Below, piece after piece: positions 42,686 to 51,299 of a DNA stretch of 64,000 nucleotides. Position 1 is the stretch's first letter. Each line of letters starts with the position of its first letter. The position numbers and the translations under genes were made by a program. The stretch is taken from the NCBI RefSeq assembly GCF_018070465.1, contig NZ_JAGPXT010000026.1, positions 1 to 64,000 of the forward strand, in the 5' to 3' direction. Below the pieces are notes generated by a model that was not told the DNA's origin, did not search any database, and worked only from the letters and a program-made list of their open reading frames with translations. The stretch is from Micromonospora sp. C95 (lineage in GTDB: Bacteria > Actinomycetota > Actinomycetes > Mycobacteriales > Micromonosporaceae).

Positions 42686-43972
42686 ATGCAGCCGGAGGGC
42701 CCCTACCGGTACACCCACCTGCTGGGCGGGTCGCCGGTCGGTAAGGCCTGGGCGGCCATCGACGACAAGGGGCGACTCGTCACCGTGGCCGTTCTGGACG
42801 CCACGGTGGCCGCCTCCGAGGGCTGGCGCGAGGCGTTCGCGGGGATGGTCACCTCGTTGGCCCAGGGTTCGGATATGGCCTACACGTATGCGGATTTCTC
42901 CGCCGCCGCGCCGTGGGTGGCGTATCCGGCCGAGGCCGGGCCGGGCGCGGAGAAGCTGTTCCGGTCCCTTGGCGTCGAGTACACGCCCGTGCAGACGTCC
43001 CCGTCACCGACCTCGGCGCCACCGGTGTCGGCACCGCCGCAGCCGGTCTCCGGGGCACCCGAGCCGACGTCCGGCGCTCCGCAACCGCAGTGGGCAGCCC
43101 AGGCGGAGGCGATCCCCTCCCAACCCGCGCTCGCCTCGCACCCGATCTCCGGCGCTCCGGCCTCGCCAGCGGCGACGGGCGCAGGGCTGGCACCGTCCTC
43201 TCCGTCCCCACTCGCGGCGCCGGCCGACGTCGCCCCCCGCGACCCGTTCGCCTCTCCCGTTCGTCGAATCACACCCTCGGGACCGCCCCGTCGGCGTACC
43301 GGGCTGTGGATCGGTGCCGCCGCACTGGCCCTGGTGGTGCTTGCCAGCGCCGGTGCGGTCGCCCTGCTCTCCCGTGGGAACGACGCCACTGCGCCGCCGG
43401 TGGCATCGACCCCCGACATGGCGGCGCCGCCGCCGATGCCGACCGCGCCGCCGCAGTCGCCTGGTATCGAACCACCGGAGCCCGGCACGTGGCCCACCCA
43501 ATGGCCAAAGTTCACCGAGCGGGACCAGGTGCAGACGCTGGTTGATCTCGAAGGGGTCGGATTTCCGGTCAAGGTGCCGGAGGGCTGGACGTGCACGCTC
43601 GTCGCCCGGGCCGACGGGTACGTCAAGTACAACTGCGGCAACGCGGCGTCGGGCAACCAGTTGATTGGCGGCGAGCTGATCGTGCGGAACTGCCCCGAAC
43701 CGTGCAACGAACAGTGGCAGAACGCCATGCGTGCGGTCGAGGAAGCCTGGGGTGCACAGTGGATCCGCAGTGGCCAGTACGGCAGCTTCGCCGAGCAGAT
43801 CATCAAGATCGACGGTGCGGAGCGACACGGCCTGGTCGTTGTCGCCTACTTCCGTAGTGGCGAAGCAGGTCTGATCAATCGCCAGGTTGTCGTCCGGATG
43901 ACCGCACCCGTCCCGGAGGCCTATCAACTGCGTCGCTTCGCCGGCTACATCCGGGACGTCACCATCTTCTGA
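42686..43972 (+). CDS. Membrane protein with vestigial kinase N-lobe
   Basis: A 428-residue protein. Residues ~5-60 (YRYTHLLGGSPVGKAWAAID, VTVAVLDATVAASEGWREAF) follow the pattern of a Ser/Thr kinase N-lobe: glycine loop, then the strand where the ATP lysine normally sits, here VAVLD without lysine. No catalytic loop or activation segment follows. Residues ~110-210 are a Pro/Ala/Ser-rich linker with repeated SAPPVSAPPQP-like and SGAP units. One transmembrane helix (~212-232) is followed by a second Pro-rich stretch and an exported C-terminal domain of ~150 residues with four Cys (CTLV, YNCGN, NCPEPC). The stop shares a base with the ATG of the first glycosyltransferase gene, tying it to the polysaccharide cluster. 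Function unknown. Confidence 0.75.
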   Translation: MQPEGPYRYTHLLGGSPVGKAWAAIDDKGRLVTVAVLDATVAASEGWREAFAGMVTSLAQGSDMAYTYADFSAAAPWVAYPAEAGPGAEKLFRSLGVEYTPVQTSPSPTSAPPVSAPPQPVSGAPEPTSGAPQPQWAAQAEAIPSQPALASHPISGAPASPAATGAGLAPSSPSPLAAPADVAPRDPFASPVRRITPSGPPRRRTGLWIGAAALALVVLASAGAVALLSRGNDATAPPVASTPDMAAPPPMPTAPPQSPGIEPPEPGTWPTQWPKFTERDQVQTLVDLEGVGFPVKVPEGWTCTLVARADGYVKYNCGNAASGNQLIGGELIVRNCPEPCNEQWQNAMRAVEEAWGAQWIRSGQYGSFAEQIIKIDGAERHGLVVVAYFRSGEAGLINRQVVVRMTAPVPEAYQLRRFAGYIRDVTIF

Positions 43973-45093
43973 TGACTCTCTTATCGTCCACACCCGAGGC
44001 CGCTCGCCGACCGCTCGCCGACCGGAGTGTCGCTCTGGTCCATGAATGGTTTGGCGCCACCGGCGGGTCCGAGCAGGTCTTCCTGAGCATGGCCGAGGTC
44101 GTACCGCACGCGGACCGCTTCGTCCTCTGGAAGGACGATGACGCCACGGTTGACCAGTCCATCCAGGAGTCCTGGATGGCGAAGACCCCGTTGCGGCGCA
44201 ACAAGGCCCTTGCGCTGCCCGCCATGCCGTTGACCTGGCGGACGCTGACCCGCAAGAGATACGACGTCGTCGTCTCGTCGAGTCACGCCTTCGCGCACAC
44301 CGTCAAGATCGGAAGTCCGGATCGGACCCGTCACCTCAGCTACGTGCACTCGCCGGCCCGCTACGTGTGGAGCCCGGAGCTGGACCAGCGGGGCGCCAAC
44401 GCTCTGCTCGCACCGGTCCGCGCCGTGCTCCGGGCAGGTGACCGGAGGCTGAGCCGGCACGTGCACAGCTACGCGGCAAACTCCCGTGAGGTGCAGGCAC
44501 GGATCCGTCGCTACTGGGGGCGCGACGCACGGGTGATCAACCCGCCGGTCGAGGTGGACTACTTCGGGGCCGCCCCGCCCCAGGTGCGTGATCAGGACCG
44601 CCGCTATCTGTTGGGCGTCGGCCGGTGGATCTCGTACAAGAACTTTGACCTGATGATCGAGATTGCCGCGGCGGCCCGCCTACCTCTGGTGATCGCCGGG
44701 GGAGGGCCGGAGGAGGAAAACCTGCGTCGGCTGGCTGCCCGGGTCGACGTGCCGGTCGAGTTCGAGTTTCGGCCCTCGAAAGAGCGCCTCCGCGAGCTGT
44801 ACTGGGGCGCGATGGCGCTGCTCTACCCGGCGCTCGAGGATTTCGGCATGATTCCGGTGGAGGCGCAGGCCTGCGGTACGCCGGTCGTCGGATGGGCTCG
44901 TGGCGGGCTACTGGAGACCGTGGTGACGGGCGAGACCGGCATCCTTCTCGACGCCACCGATCCGGCCGCGTACGTGGCGCCGGTAAGGCGGGCGGCACGG
45001 CTGTCCCCAGCGGCGACCATGGCCAATGCCCGACGGTTCACCCCCCAGGCCTTTCAGGCGAACATCGCCGCCTGGTTGGCCGACGAGGCGTAG
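43972..45093 (+). CDS. GT4 glycosyltransferase (WbaZ-like)
   Basis: A 373-residue GT-B glycosyltransferase opening the polysaccharide cluster. The acceptor domain has VALVHEWFGATGGSEQVFLS and the conserved HLSYVHSPARYVWSPELDQR; the donor domain has YLLGVGRWISYKNFDLMIEI, LVIAGGGPEEENLRR and the E-x7-E motif in EDFGMIPVEAQACGTPVVGW. The YVHSPxRYxW block is characteristic of mannosyl- or rhamnosyltransferases of O-antigen and capsule clusters. Its ATG overlaps the preceding stop by one base (TGATG). The next gene has its own promoter 41 bases past this stop. Confidence 0.9.
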   Translation: MTLLSSTPEAARRPLADRSVALVHEWFGATGGSEQVFLSMAEVVPHADRFVLWKDDDATVDQSIQESWMAKTPLRRNKALALPAMPLTWRTLTRKRYDVVVSSSHAFAHTVKIGSPDRTRHLSYVHSPARYVWSPELDQRGANALLAPVRAVLRAGDRRLSRHVHSYAANSREVQARIRRYWGRDARVINPPVEVDYFGAAPPQVRDQDRRYLLGVGRWISYKNFDLMIEIAAAARLPLVIAGGGPEEENLRRLAARVDVPVEFEFRPSKERLRELYWGAMALLYPALEDFGMIPVEAQACGTPVVGWARGGLLETVVTGETGILLDATDPAAYVAPVRRAARLSPAATMANARRFTPQAFQANIAAWLADEA

Positions 45094-45133
45094 CCGACCT
45101 CGGCATCCGGCGACGGGGCCGGACCGGCGGGTA

Positions 45134-45162
45134 TTGGCTTCGTCTGCCGCCTCCCTTAGTCT
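45134..45162 (+). promoter_or_regulatory. Promoter of the second glycosyltransferase gene
   Basis: TTGGCT (45134-45139) and TAGTCT (45157-45162) are exactly 17 bases apart, a good primary-sigma promoter. The gene starts at 45201 after a GCGGGAG ribosome-binding site, giving a leader of about 32 bases. It would drive the run 45201-51279 separately from the upstream genes. Confidence 0.6.
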
Positions 45163-45200
45163 TGCGCCGGGCTCAGAGCACTGCGAGCGGGAGTTGACCT

Positions 45201-46415
45201 ATGGTGACGGCCTCCGTGCCGGAGCAGTCCCGGCTCGGTGACGGGTCGGTGGCGGACGTGCTGATGTTGGGCACGGCCGAGTGGGACTCCCCGATCGCGA
45301 CCAATCAGCATTACGTCGCGCGCGAGCTCGCCCACACCACCCGGGTGACATTCGTCGAGTCACTGGGTCTACGCCGGCCAAGGCTGCGGCGCGACGATGT
45401 GGTCCGGATGGCGTCGAGGGCCCGCCGGGCGTTCGGCGGCGGGAACGCGGCCCCGGCTCACCGGCCCCGGCCACCCGGCGCGCAGATCGTCTCGCCGCTG
45501 GTGCTGCCGGTGCACCGGGCACCGACATTTCCGGTCAACCGGGCGCTGCTGCGCCGAGCCACCAGTGACTGGCTGGCGGCCCCCCGGCCGCGCGTCCTCT
45601 GGACTTTCACCCCGGTCACGTACGGGCTGGAGGCGTCGGCGGACGTCGTGATCTATCACTGTGTGGACCTGCTGGCAACCTTCCCCGGGGTGGACGCTGT
45701 GGCGGTAGGCCGTGGCGAGCGGTCCCTGTCGTCGCGGACCGCCGTCGCCATCGCCACCAGCACGGCCGTGCGGGAACACCTCGCCGCCGTCGGCTTTCCC
45801 CGGATCGAGCTGCTGCCGAATGTCGCGGACGTGTCGGTATTCACGGCGGCGAGCCGGCCGGTGGCCGAGCGCCGTCCCGCCGTGCTCTTCTCCGGCAACC
45901 TCACCGTCCACAAGCTCGACCCGAGGCTGCTCGAGTCGGTCGCCACCGCCCTGCGCGGCCGGGGGGAGATGCTGCTGGCCGGACCGCTCGCCGCCGGTGG
46001 CGGCAGCTTCGACAGCGAGATGCGGCGTCTCGAGGAGTTGGGTGCCCGCCATCTCGGTGTCCTCACCCCCGCGCGGTTGGCCGAGATAGCCGGTACGTGC
46101 GCCGTCGGACTCATCCCATATGCGATAAACGATTACACGCGGGGCGTGAGTCCGCTGAAGTGCTTCGAATACCTCTCCTCCGGTCTGGCGGTACTCAGCA
46201 CCGGCCTGCCGTCGGTGCGGGAGCTCGCCGAGACGAATCCGCACGTCACGGTCGCCGACGTCGGTGACTTCGCAGCCCGTGTGGTGAAGTTGCTCGACCC
46301 GGTGAGCAACACCGTGGTGACGGACCGGATGGCGAGCGCGGCGGAGCAGGGCTGGGAGGGCCGTGGCGCGGTGCTGCGCGCGCTGCTGGAGAGCGAGCTG
46401 GGCCGGGCCCGATAG
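45201..46415 (+). CDS. Glycosyltransferase (TuaH-like)
   Basis: A 404-residue GT-B type glycosyltransferase. The N-terminal half (VLMLGTAEWDSPIATNQHYV, VLWTFTPVTYGLEASADVVI, YHCVDLLATFPGVDAV) resembles TuaH-like enzymes of teichuronic acid and capsule clusters. The C-terminal half has AVLFSGNLTVHKLDPRLLES, MLLAGPLAAGGGSFDSEMR and YTRGVSPLKCFEYLSSGLAV, where the donor-binding Glu is in FEYLSSG. Start: ATG 45201 with GGGAG upstream and promoter 45134-45162. Donor and acceptor are unknown. Confidence 0.87.
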   Translation: MVTASVPEQSRLGDGSVADVLMLGTAEWDSPIATNQHYVARELAHTTRVTFVESLGLRRPRLRRDDVVRMASRARRAFGGGNAAPAHRPRPPGAQIVSPLVLPVHRAPTFPVNRALLRRATSDWLAAPRPRVLWTFTPVTYGLEASADVVIYHCVDLLATFPGVDAVAVGRGERSLSSRTAVAIATSTAVREHLAAVGFPRIELLPNVADVSVFTAASRPVAERRPAVLFSGNLTVHKLDPRLLESVATALRGRGEMLLAGPLAAGGGSFDSEMRRLEELGARHLGVLTPARLAEIAGTCAVGLIPYAINDYTRGVSPLKCFEYLSSGLAVLSTGLPSVRELAETNPHVTVADVGDFAARVVKLLDPVSNTVVTDRMASAAEQGWEGRGAVLRALLESELGRAR

Positions 46416-46473
46416 CGGGCCATGAGCAACGATCGCCGGCCGCGCCGCGGTCGCAAACGGGGGTGTCGGGGGG

Positions 46474-47628
46474 ATGAGTCGGGTTCTGGTGGTCAGTGTC
46501 GAACCGCCCTGGCCGGCACAGCACGGCGGGCGGATCCGTACTGCCCGGGTGGCCGAGGCGCTGAGCCGTCACGTCGAGGTGCTGGTCACCTTTCCCGACC
46601 ACGGCCGGCGCGACTCTGAGCCTCCGGTCGCGACTCGCGCGCTGCCCTGGTCGCCGCCACCGGCGCTACGCACCCGCGCGTCGGGTCGACCGCACCTGGG
46701 CGGGCACTATCTGGTGCCCGTGGCCGGGGCCCTAGACGCGCTGTGCGACGAGTTCCGTCCCGACGCGGTCTACTGGTCGCACTCCTATCTGGCGGCGTGG
46801 GCCCCTCCGGCGTCCCGACGTCTCGCGAGCGTCGTCGAGTTCGCCAACATCGAGAGCCGGCGCCTGCGGACCCTGGTGGCGTCGGCTCGCGGATGGCAAC
46901 GAATAGCCCGCCGTGCCGAGGCGGTCAAGGCCGGCCACTGGGAGCCACGGCTCGCCGCACGGGCGGCCCTCTGCGTCGCACTCTCCCGGCCAGATCTGGA
47001 TGTGCTGCGAGGCTGGACGCGCGACGTCGTTCTCGCCCCCAACGGCGTTGACGTCTTGCCCTACCACCCCTCACCGCCGGACGGGTACGTGCTCGCGCTG
47101 GCGTCGTACGACTACGAACCGAACGTGCTGGCGCTCCGGGCGTTGGTGCGGGACGTCTGGCCGTTGGCTCGGGCGGAATTTCCCGAGGCGCGGCTGGTGG
47201 TCGCCGGCCGGCGTAGCGAGGCGCTGACTGCCGAACTTGGCGCCGTCCCCGGCGTTGCCGTGCTCGGCACTCTCGACGACGTGTCGGAGGTCTACGCCGC
47301 GGCCGCGTTCACCGTCGCGCCCGCGACGATCGGCGGGGGCGCGCAGCTCAAGCTGACCGAGTCGATGTCGCGGGGGCGCAGCGTCGTGATGAGTCCGTTC
47401 GCGGCTCGGGGCCTTCCCGATCCGATCCGGAAGGCCGACGCCTACTGGGTTGGCGACGATCCGCGCTCTTTCGCGAAGGCGGTCGTCGAGGCCCTTCGGA
47501 ACGTGCCCGCACGGCACGCGCGTGAGCGCACCGGGTGGCAGCACTGCGAGGCGCTCGGCTGGCCCCGGACGGTCGGCGAGCTGATCGACTCCGTGACCGC
47601 CATCGCCGGTCGGACGTCGGCGCCGTGA
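46474..47628 (+). CDS. Glycosyltransferase (GT4-like)
   Basis: A 384-residue GT-B glycosyltransferase. It opens VLVVSVEPPWPAQHGGRIRT, typical of sugar transferases that bind a lipid-linked acceptor at the membrane face. The donor domain shows YVLALASYDYEPNVLALRAL, ARLVVAGRRSEALTAELGAV and IGGGAQLKLTESMSRGRSVV, in place of the classic E-x7-E block. Ribosome-binding bases GGGGGG directly precede the ATG. The stop overlaps the GTG of the next gene (GTGA, 47625-47628), so they are translated together. Confidence 0.87.
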   Translation: MSRVLVVSVEPPWPAQHGGRIRTARVAEALSRHVEVLVTFPDHGRRDSEPPVATRALPWSPPPALRTRASGRPHLGGHYLVPVAGALDALCDEFRPDAVYWSHSYLAAWAPPASRRLASVVEFANIESRRLRTLVASARGWQRIARRAEAVKAGHWEPRLAARAALCVALSRPDLDVLRGWTRDVVLAPNGVDVLPYHPSPPDGYVLALASYDYEPNVLALRALVRDVWPLARAEFPEARLVVAGRRSEALTAELGAVPGVAVLGTLDDVSEVYAAAAFTVAPATIGGGAQLKLTESMSRGRSVVMSPFAARGLPDPIRKADAYWVGDDPRSFAKAVVEALRNVPARHARERTGWQHCEALGWPRTVGELIDSVTAIAGRTSAP

Positions 47629-48698
47629 TCCGCCGGGTCCACCTCGTCGAGTCGGGCGGACGGGGCGGTGTCTTCAACCACAGCGTCGAGGTCGCCGCCG
47701 GCCTGGTGGAACTCGGTGTGGACGTCGTCGTGCATACCGCCGACGACTGCGAGGCGGCGCCCGCCTCGGTGCCACTGTGCCGGTGCGTCACCTGGCACCG
47801 CGCCTCGTCCAGCCGACTGATCCGGCAGGCGAGGACCTCGGCACGGTATCTCCTGCGCACGTTGCCGCACCTGCAGGGTGTGATCAACGCCGAGGATGTG
47901 GTCCACATCCAGGGCAGTTTCGCGCTGACCCCAGAGCTGATCTCGGTTGCCCGGCGCCGCGCCGCGACCGTGGTCGTCAGCCCGCACAACACTTTCACCC
48001 GGTCCAACGCCCGCGGTGCGGGCCGTGCGCTGCGCAGCGCACTGGAGGACGCTGACCGGGTCCTCGTCTACTCGGACGCCGACCGGCGGAGGTTGCACGA
48101 CCAGGGGGTGCCGGACGTCGCCCGGGTACCCCTGGTGCAGTGGATCCCACCCGCGGATCCGGCCCTCGTGGCCGGCTGGCGCGCGAAGCTGACGCCGGAC
48201 GGAGCCAGACTCGCCCTCCTGGCGGGCCAGGTCCGCGCCGACAAGAACCCCGAGCTCTTCGTCCGGGCACTGGCCGGACTGCCCGCCTGGCGGGCCGCGG
48301 TGGTCGGCGAGGACCTCGGGGTGGGCCGGCAGATCGACGCACTGATCGCACGGACCAGGGCGGCGGTGACCACCGTCTACCGCTATCTGGACGTCGACGA
48401 CTTCACCGCGCTGGTCGCCGCCGCCGATGTCGTCGTGGCGCCGTACGAGGTCGCCAGCCAGTCGGGTGTCCTGGCGGTGGCGGCCGGGCTCGGTGTGCCG
48501 ACGGCGGTGGTGCCGTGCGGCGGTCTCGCCGAGTTGGCCACCGCCGTCGCCCGGGACAACAGCGCCTCGGCGGTACGCGAAGCCGTCCTCGCCGCCTACG
48601 ACGCCGGGGCGGAACCGGTCGACACGGCGGACGCAGCCGGCCGCTTCCTACACGAGTACACCGTCGCCCAGCAGTGCCGGGCCAAGGGCCGGAAGTGA
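47625..48698 (+). CDS. GT4 glycosyltransferase
   Basis: A 357-residue glycosyltransferase beginning at a GTG that overlaps the preceding stop. The N-terminal domain is IRRVHLVESGGRGGVFNHSV, with PHNTFTRSNARGAGRALRSA for the acceptor-side linker. The donor domain has LALLAGQVRADKNPELFVRA, AAVVGEDLGVGRQIDALIA and the motif around VVVAPYEVASQSGVLAVAAG, in which the usual E-x7-E is weakly conserved. Upstream in-frame codons to 47535 overlap the previous gene and were not used. Substrate unknown; it is one of five consecutive glycosyltransferase genes. Confidence 0.85.
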   Translation: MIRRVHLVESGGRGGVFNHSVEVAAGLVELGVDVVVHTADDCEAAPASVPLCRCVTWHRASSSRLIRQARTSARYLLRTLPHLQGVINAEDVVHIQGSFALTPELISVARRRAATVVVSPHNTFTRSNARGAGRALRSALEDADRVLVYSDADRRRLHDQGVPDVARVPLVQWIPPADPALVAGWRAKLTPDGARLALLAGQVRADKNPELFVRALAGLPAWRAAVVGEDLGVGRQIDALIARTRAAVTTVYRYLDVDDFTALVAAADVVVAPYEVASQSGVLAVAAGLGVPTAVVPCGGLAELATAVARDNSASAVREAVLAAYDAGAEPVDTADAAGRFLHEYTVAQQCRAKGRK

Positions 48699-48706
48699 GG
48701 CGTGCC

Positions 48707-49780
48707 TTGTCAACGATGACCGTTACGGTGGTCTCCGTATCGGACACCGCAGGTGGCGCCGAGGCGCACACCGTCGCGCTCGGGCAGGGGATGCGGCAGC
48801 GCGGGCACCGCACCCTGTTGTACGGCCGGTGCCCGGGTTGGGAGGAGCACGGCCTCGACCGACGGGAGATCGCGCTCGGGCCGAAGTGGTCGAGGCGGAC
48901 GATGGTCACCGGAATGGCGCGGGTGCCCTTCGAGCGACGCCGGACCCGGGAGATCGCCGATTCATCGATCTACTATCTACAGTTCAAGCGGGAACAGATC
49001 GCGTTGACGGCCCCGTTGGCCCGCCGGGCCCCGGTGGTCTGGACCGAGCACGGACGATGGATGGGCGGGGCGGCCGGTCGACTGCTTCTCGCGGGTTACG
49101 CTCGCGCCGCCGAGCATGTCGCTCGGGTGGTCTGCGTCAGTGAGGCGGTGGCCGCCGACCTGGCGCCGGTGATCGGGCGCGACAAGCTGGTCGTGGTCCC
49201 CAACGCGATCGACACCCGGCGTTACGCCACCCCGTCGGCCGAGACCCGGGCGGTGCTGCGCGAGCGCCTGCTTCCGAGCCGGTTCCAGCACCGGCGGATT
49301 GCCATCCTCGCCGCCCGGCTGCACCGCGCCAAGCGACACGACCGGGCGATCAGGGCGGCGCTGACCAGCGGTAGCGTCCTGATCGTCGTCGGCGACGGAC
49401 CGGACCGGGAGCGGCTGGAACGGCTCGGCGCGAGCAGCGCGGACGTGCATTTCACCGGCCACCGGGATGATGTGCCCGATCTTCTCGCGGCCGCCGACTT
49501 CTACCTCTACTGCGGGGCGGAGACCGATGGCACCCCCACCTGCGTCCTCGAAGCCGCCGCCAGCGGGCTGCCGATCGTGGCCTTCCGTGGCGACCCCGGC
49601 ACCGAGCTGGTGCGCCGCTGCGGTGGCCTGGTGATCGGTGAACCGACGGAGCTGACGCCCGGGAAAGCGGCAACGCTGCTGGTCGGGCGGGGTGGCGTCG
49701 TGGCCTACGTCGAGCGGCAACACGGCCGGGAGCCCTGGTTGGACGCGTACGAGCAGGTTTTCGCGGAGTGCCTCCGATGA
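48707..49780 (+). CDS. GT4 glycosyltransferase
   Basis: A 357-residue glycosyltransferase. The start is probably the TTG at 48707, with GTGAGG six bases upstream; an ATG three codons later (48716) is the alternative. The N-terminal domain has VTVVSVSDTAGGAEAHTVAL and WTEHGRWMGGAAGRLLLAGY; the linker has VVVPNAIDTRRYATPSAET. The donor domain has IAILAARLHRAKRHDRAIRA, VLIVVGDGPDRERLERLG and DGTPTCVLEAAASGLPIVAF. The stop overlaps the ATG of the flippase gene (ATGA). It is a good candidate for the last sugar added before export, from position only. Confidence 0.88.
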   Translation: MSTMTVTVVSVSDTAGGAEAHTVALGQGMRQRGHRTLLYGRCPGWEEHGLDRREIALGPKWSRRTMVTGMARVPFERRRTREIADSSIYYLQFKREQIALTAPLARRAPVVWTEHGRWMGGAAGRLLLAGYARAAEHVARVVCVSEAVAADLAPVIGRDKLVVVPNAIDTRRYATPSAETRAVLRERLLPSRFQHRRIAILAARLHRAKRHDRAIRAALTSGSVLIVVGDGPDRERLERLGASSADVHFTGHRDDVPDLLAAADFYLYCGAETDGTPTCVLEAAASGLPIVAFRGDPGTELVRRCGGLVIGEPTELTPGKAATLLVGRGGVVAYVERQHGREPWLDAYEQVFAECLR

Positions 49781-51279
49781 GTTCGCCCGGGCCCACCACG
49801 ACCGAGCCGGGAGAACGCGACACCCCGCCTGCCCCCGGCGCGGCCGGTGAGGTGGTGGGTACGGCGGGCTCGCGGTCGGCCCGCGGACTCAGCACGGCCA
49901 CGGCCGTCTCCCTCGGGTTGCGGCTCGTCGGCATGGCCGTTGGCATGGCGACCACGTCCGTGCTAGCTCGCTACCTGAACCCTGACGGGTACGGCGTCTT
50001 CGCCCTCGCGCTCACCCTCGGTACGGCGGCGGCGCAGGTCGCCGACATGGGCACCACGATCACGGTCAGCTCCCGGATCGCACGGGAGAAGGTGTCGGCG
50101 GGTCGCATCCTGACCACGGGTCTGGCCATCCGCACGGCGGTGGCGCTGGTCGCCACGGTGATCCTGCTCGTCGCGGCCGCTCAGGGGCTATTCGGCGAGT
50201 CCAGCGGGGTGGTCAGCGTCGTCGCGGTCGCCACACCGCTGTCCGCGGCGTCCATCCTCACCGCCGGGGCGACCGCCCGGTTCCGTCCAGAGGTATCCGC
50301 CATCCTCGCGCTCGTCCAGGGCGTCCTGTGGCTGATCGCGGTCGTCGTCATCGCCCGGACCAACGGCGACGTGCTACTCCTCGCCTGGTTCTTCGTGGCC
50401 GTCGTGGCGCTGCAGACCGGTATCGGCGTGATGATCAACCGTAGGCTGGTGCCCCTCGGTCGGCCGTCCTGGACGGAGGCCGGCAGGATCCTCGCGCTGA
50501 GCTGGCCGCTCGCCGTCAGCTCGCTCGCGGTCATGGTCTACTACCGCCTCGGCTCGGTGGTCCTGTTCCATCTCCAGGGTGCCGCCGAGGTCGGCTACTA
50601 CTCAGCGGCCTACAAGTTCCTCGATGTCGCCCAGCTCGGCCCGGCCATGCTGGTGGCTCCACTACTGCCGATCGTGGCGACCAGCATGTCCATGAACGGT
50701 CACCGCCGAAACGTGGTCTTCAGTCTGGCGACGCGCACCGGGACGGTGGTCGGCGTCGGTAGCGCGGTCATGCTGGTCGCACTCGCTCCTGTCCTCGTCG
50801 CGCTCCTCTACGGCGAGGACTACGGCCCGGCGGTGCGGCCGCTGATGCTGCTGGCCGTGGCCTTCGTTGGTGTCACCCTCGGCTACGTCGGCACGACGAT
50901 CTGCTCGGCGCTGGGCGTCGTACGGCCGATCGCGGTGTTGACCGTCTCGGTGGCGGTGGTCAACCTCGCGGCCCAGTTCTGGGCGTGTGCCCGTTGGGGA
51001 GCGACCGGCGCGGCGGCTGTTGCGGCGGTCACGGAGTTGATCATCGGCCTCTCGACCTGTCTGTTGGCCGCTCGTGCGATGACGTCGCGGCTGCCCCTGC
51101 GCGAGGTGGCGAGCGTAGCGTTTGCCGGAGCCGCCACGATCGGTCTGCTGTGGCTGGTCGACCTCCCGTGGCCGATCGAGGCGGCGCTGGCCGGTGGCCT
51201 GTTCGGCGCCGCGGTGCTGGTCTCGCAGGCGCTCACCATGGCGGATCTCACCCGGGTACTGTCCCGCAAGGCGCTGTGA
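49777..51279 (+). CDS. Polysaccharide flippase (Wzx/MATE-like)
   Basis: A 500-residue membrane protein with about 13-14 hydrophobic helices and an N-terminal polar stretch of ~35 residues. The early block SRSARGLSTATAVSLGLRLV, ATTSVLARYLNPDGYGVFAL and the mid-chain GAAEVGYYSAAYKFLDVAQL are typical of the oligosaccharide flippase superfamily (MVF/PST), which moves undecaprenyl-linked repeat units across the membrane. It begins at the ATG overlapping the previous stop and ends the plus-strand run 45201-51279. The convergent beta-helix gene ends 20 bases away. Confidence 0.92.
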   Translation: MSSPGPTTTEPGERDTPPAPGAAGEVVGTAGSRSARGLSTATAVSLGLRLVGMAVGMATTSVLARYLNPDGYGVFALALTLGTAAAQVADMGTTITVSSRIAREKVSAGRILTTGLAIRTAVALVATVILLVAAAQGLFGESSGVVSVVAVATPLSAASILTAGATARFRPEVSAILALVQGVLWLIAVVVIARTNGDVLLLAWFFVAVVALQTGIGVMINRRLVPLGRPSWTEAGRILALSWPLAVSSLAVMVYYRLGSVVLFHLQGAAEVGYYSAAYKFLDVAQLGPAMLVAPLLPIVATSMSMNGHRRNVVFSLATRTGTVVGVGSAVMLVALAPVLVALLYGEDYGPAVRPLMLLAVAFVGVTLGYVGTTICSALGVVRPIAVLTVSVAVVNLAAQFWACARWGATGAAAVAAVTELIIGLSTCLLAARAMTSRLPLREVASVAFAGAATIGLLWLVDLPWPIEAALAGGLFGAAVLVSQALTMADLTRVLSRKAL

Positions 51280-51299
51280 GCACGGCCGCCACCGCCGCG

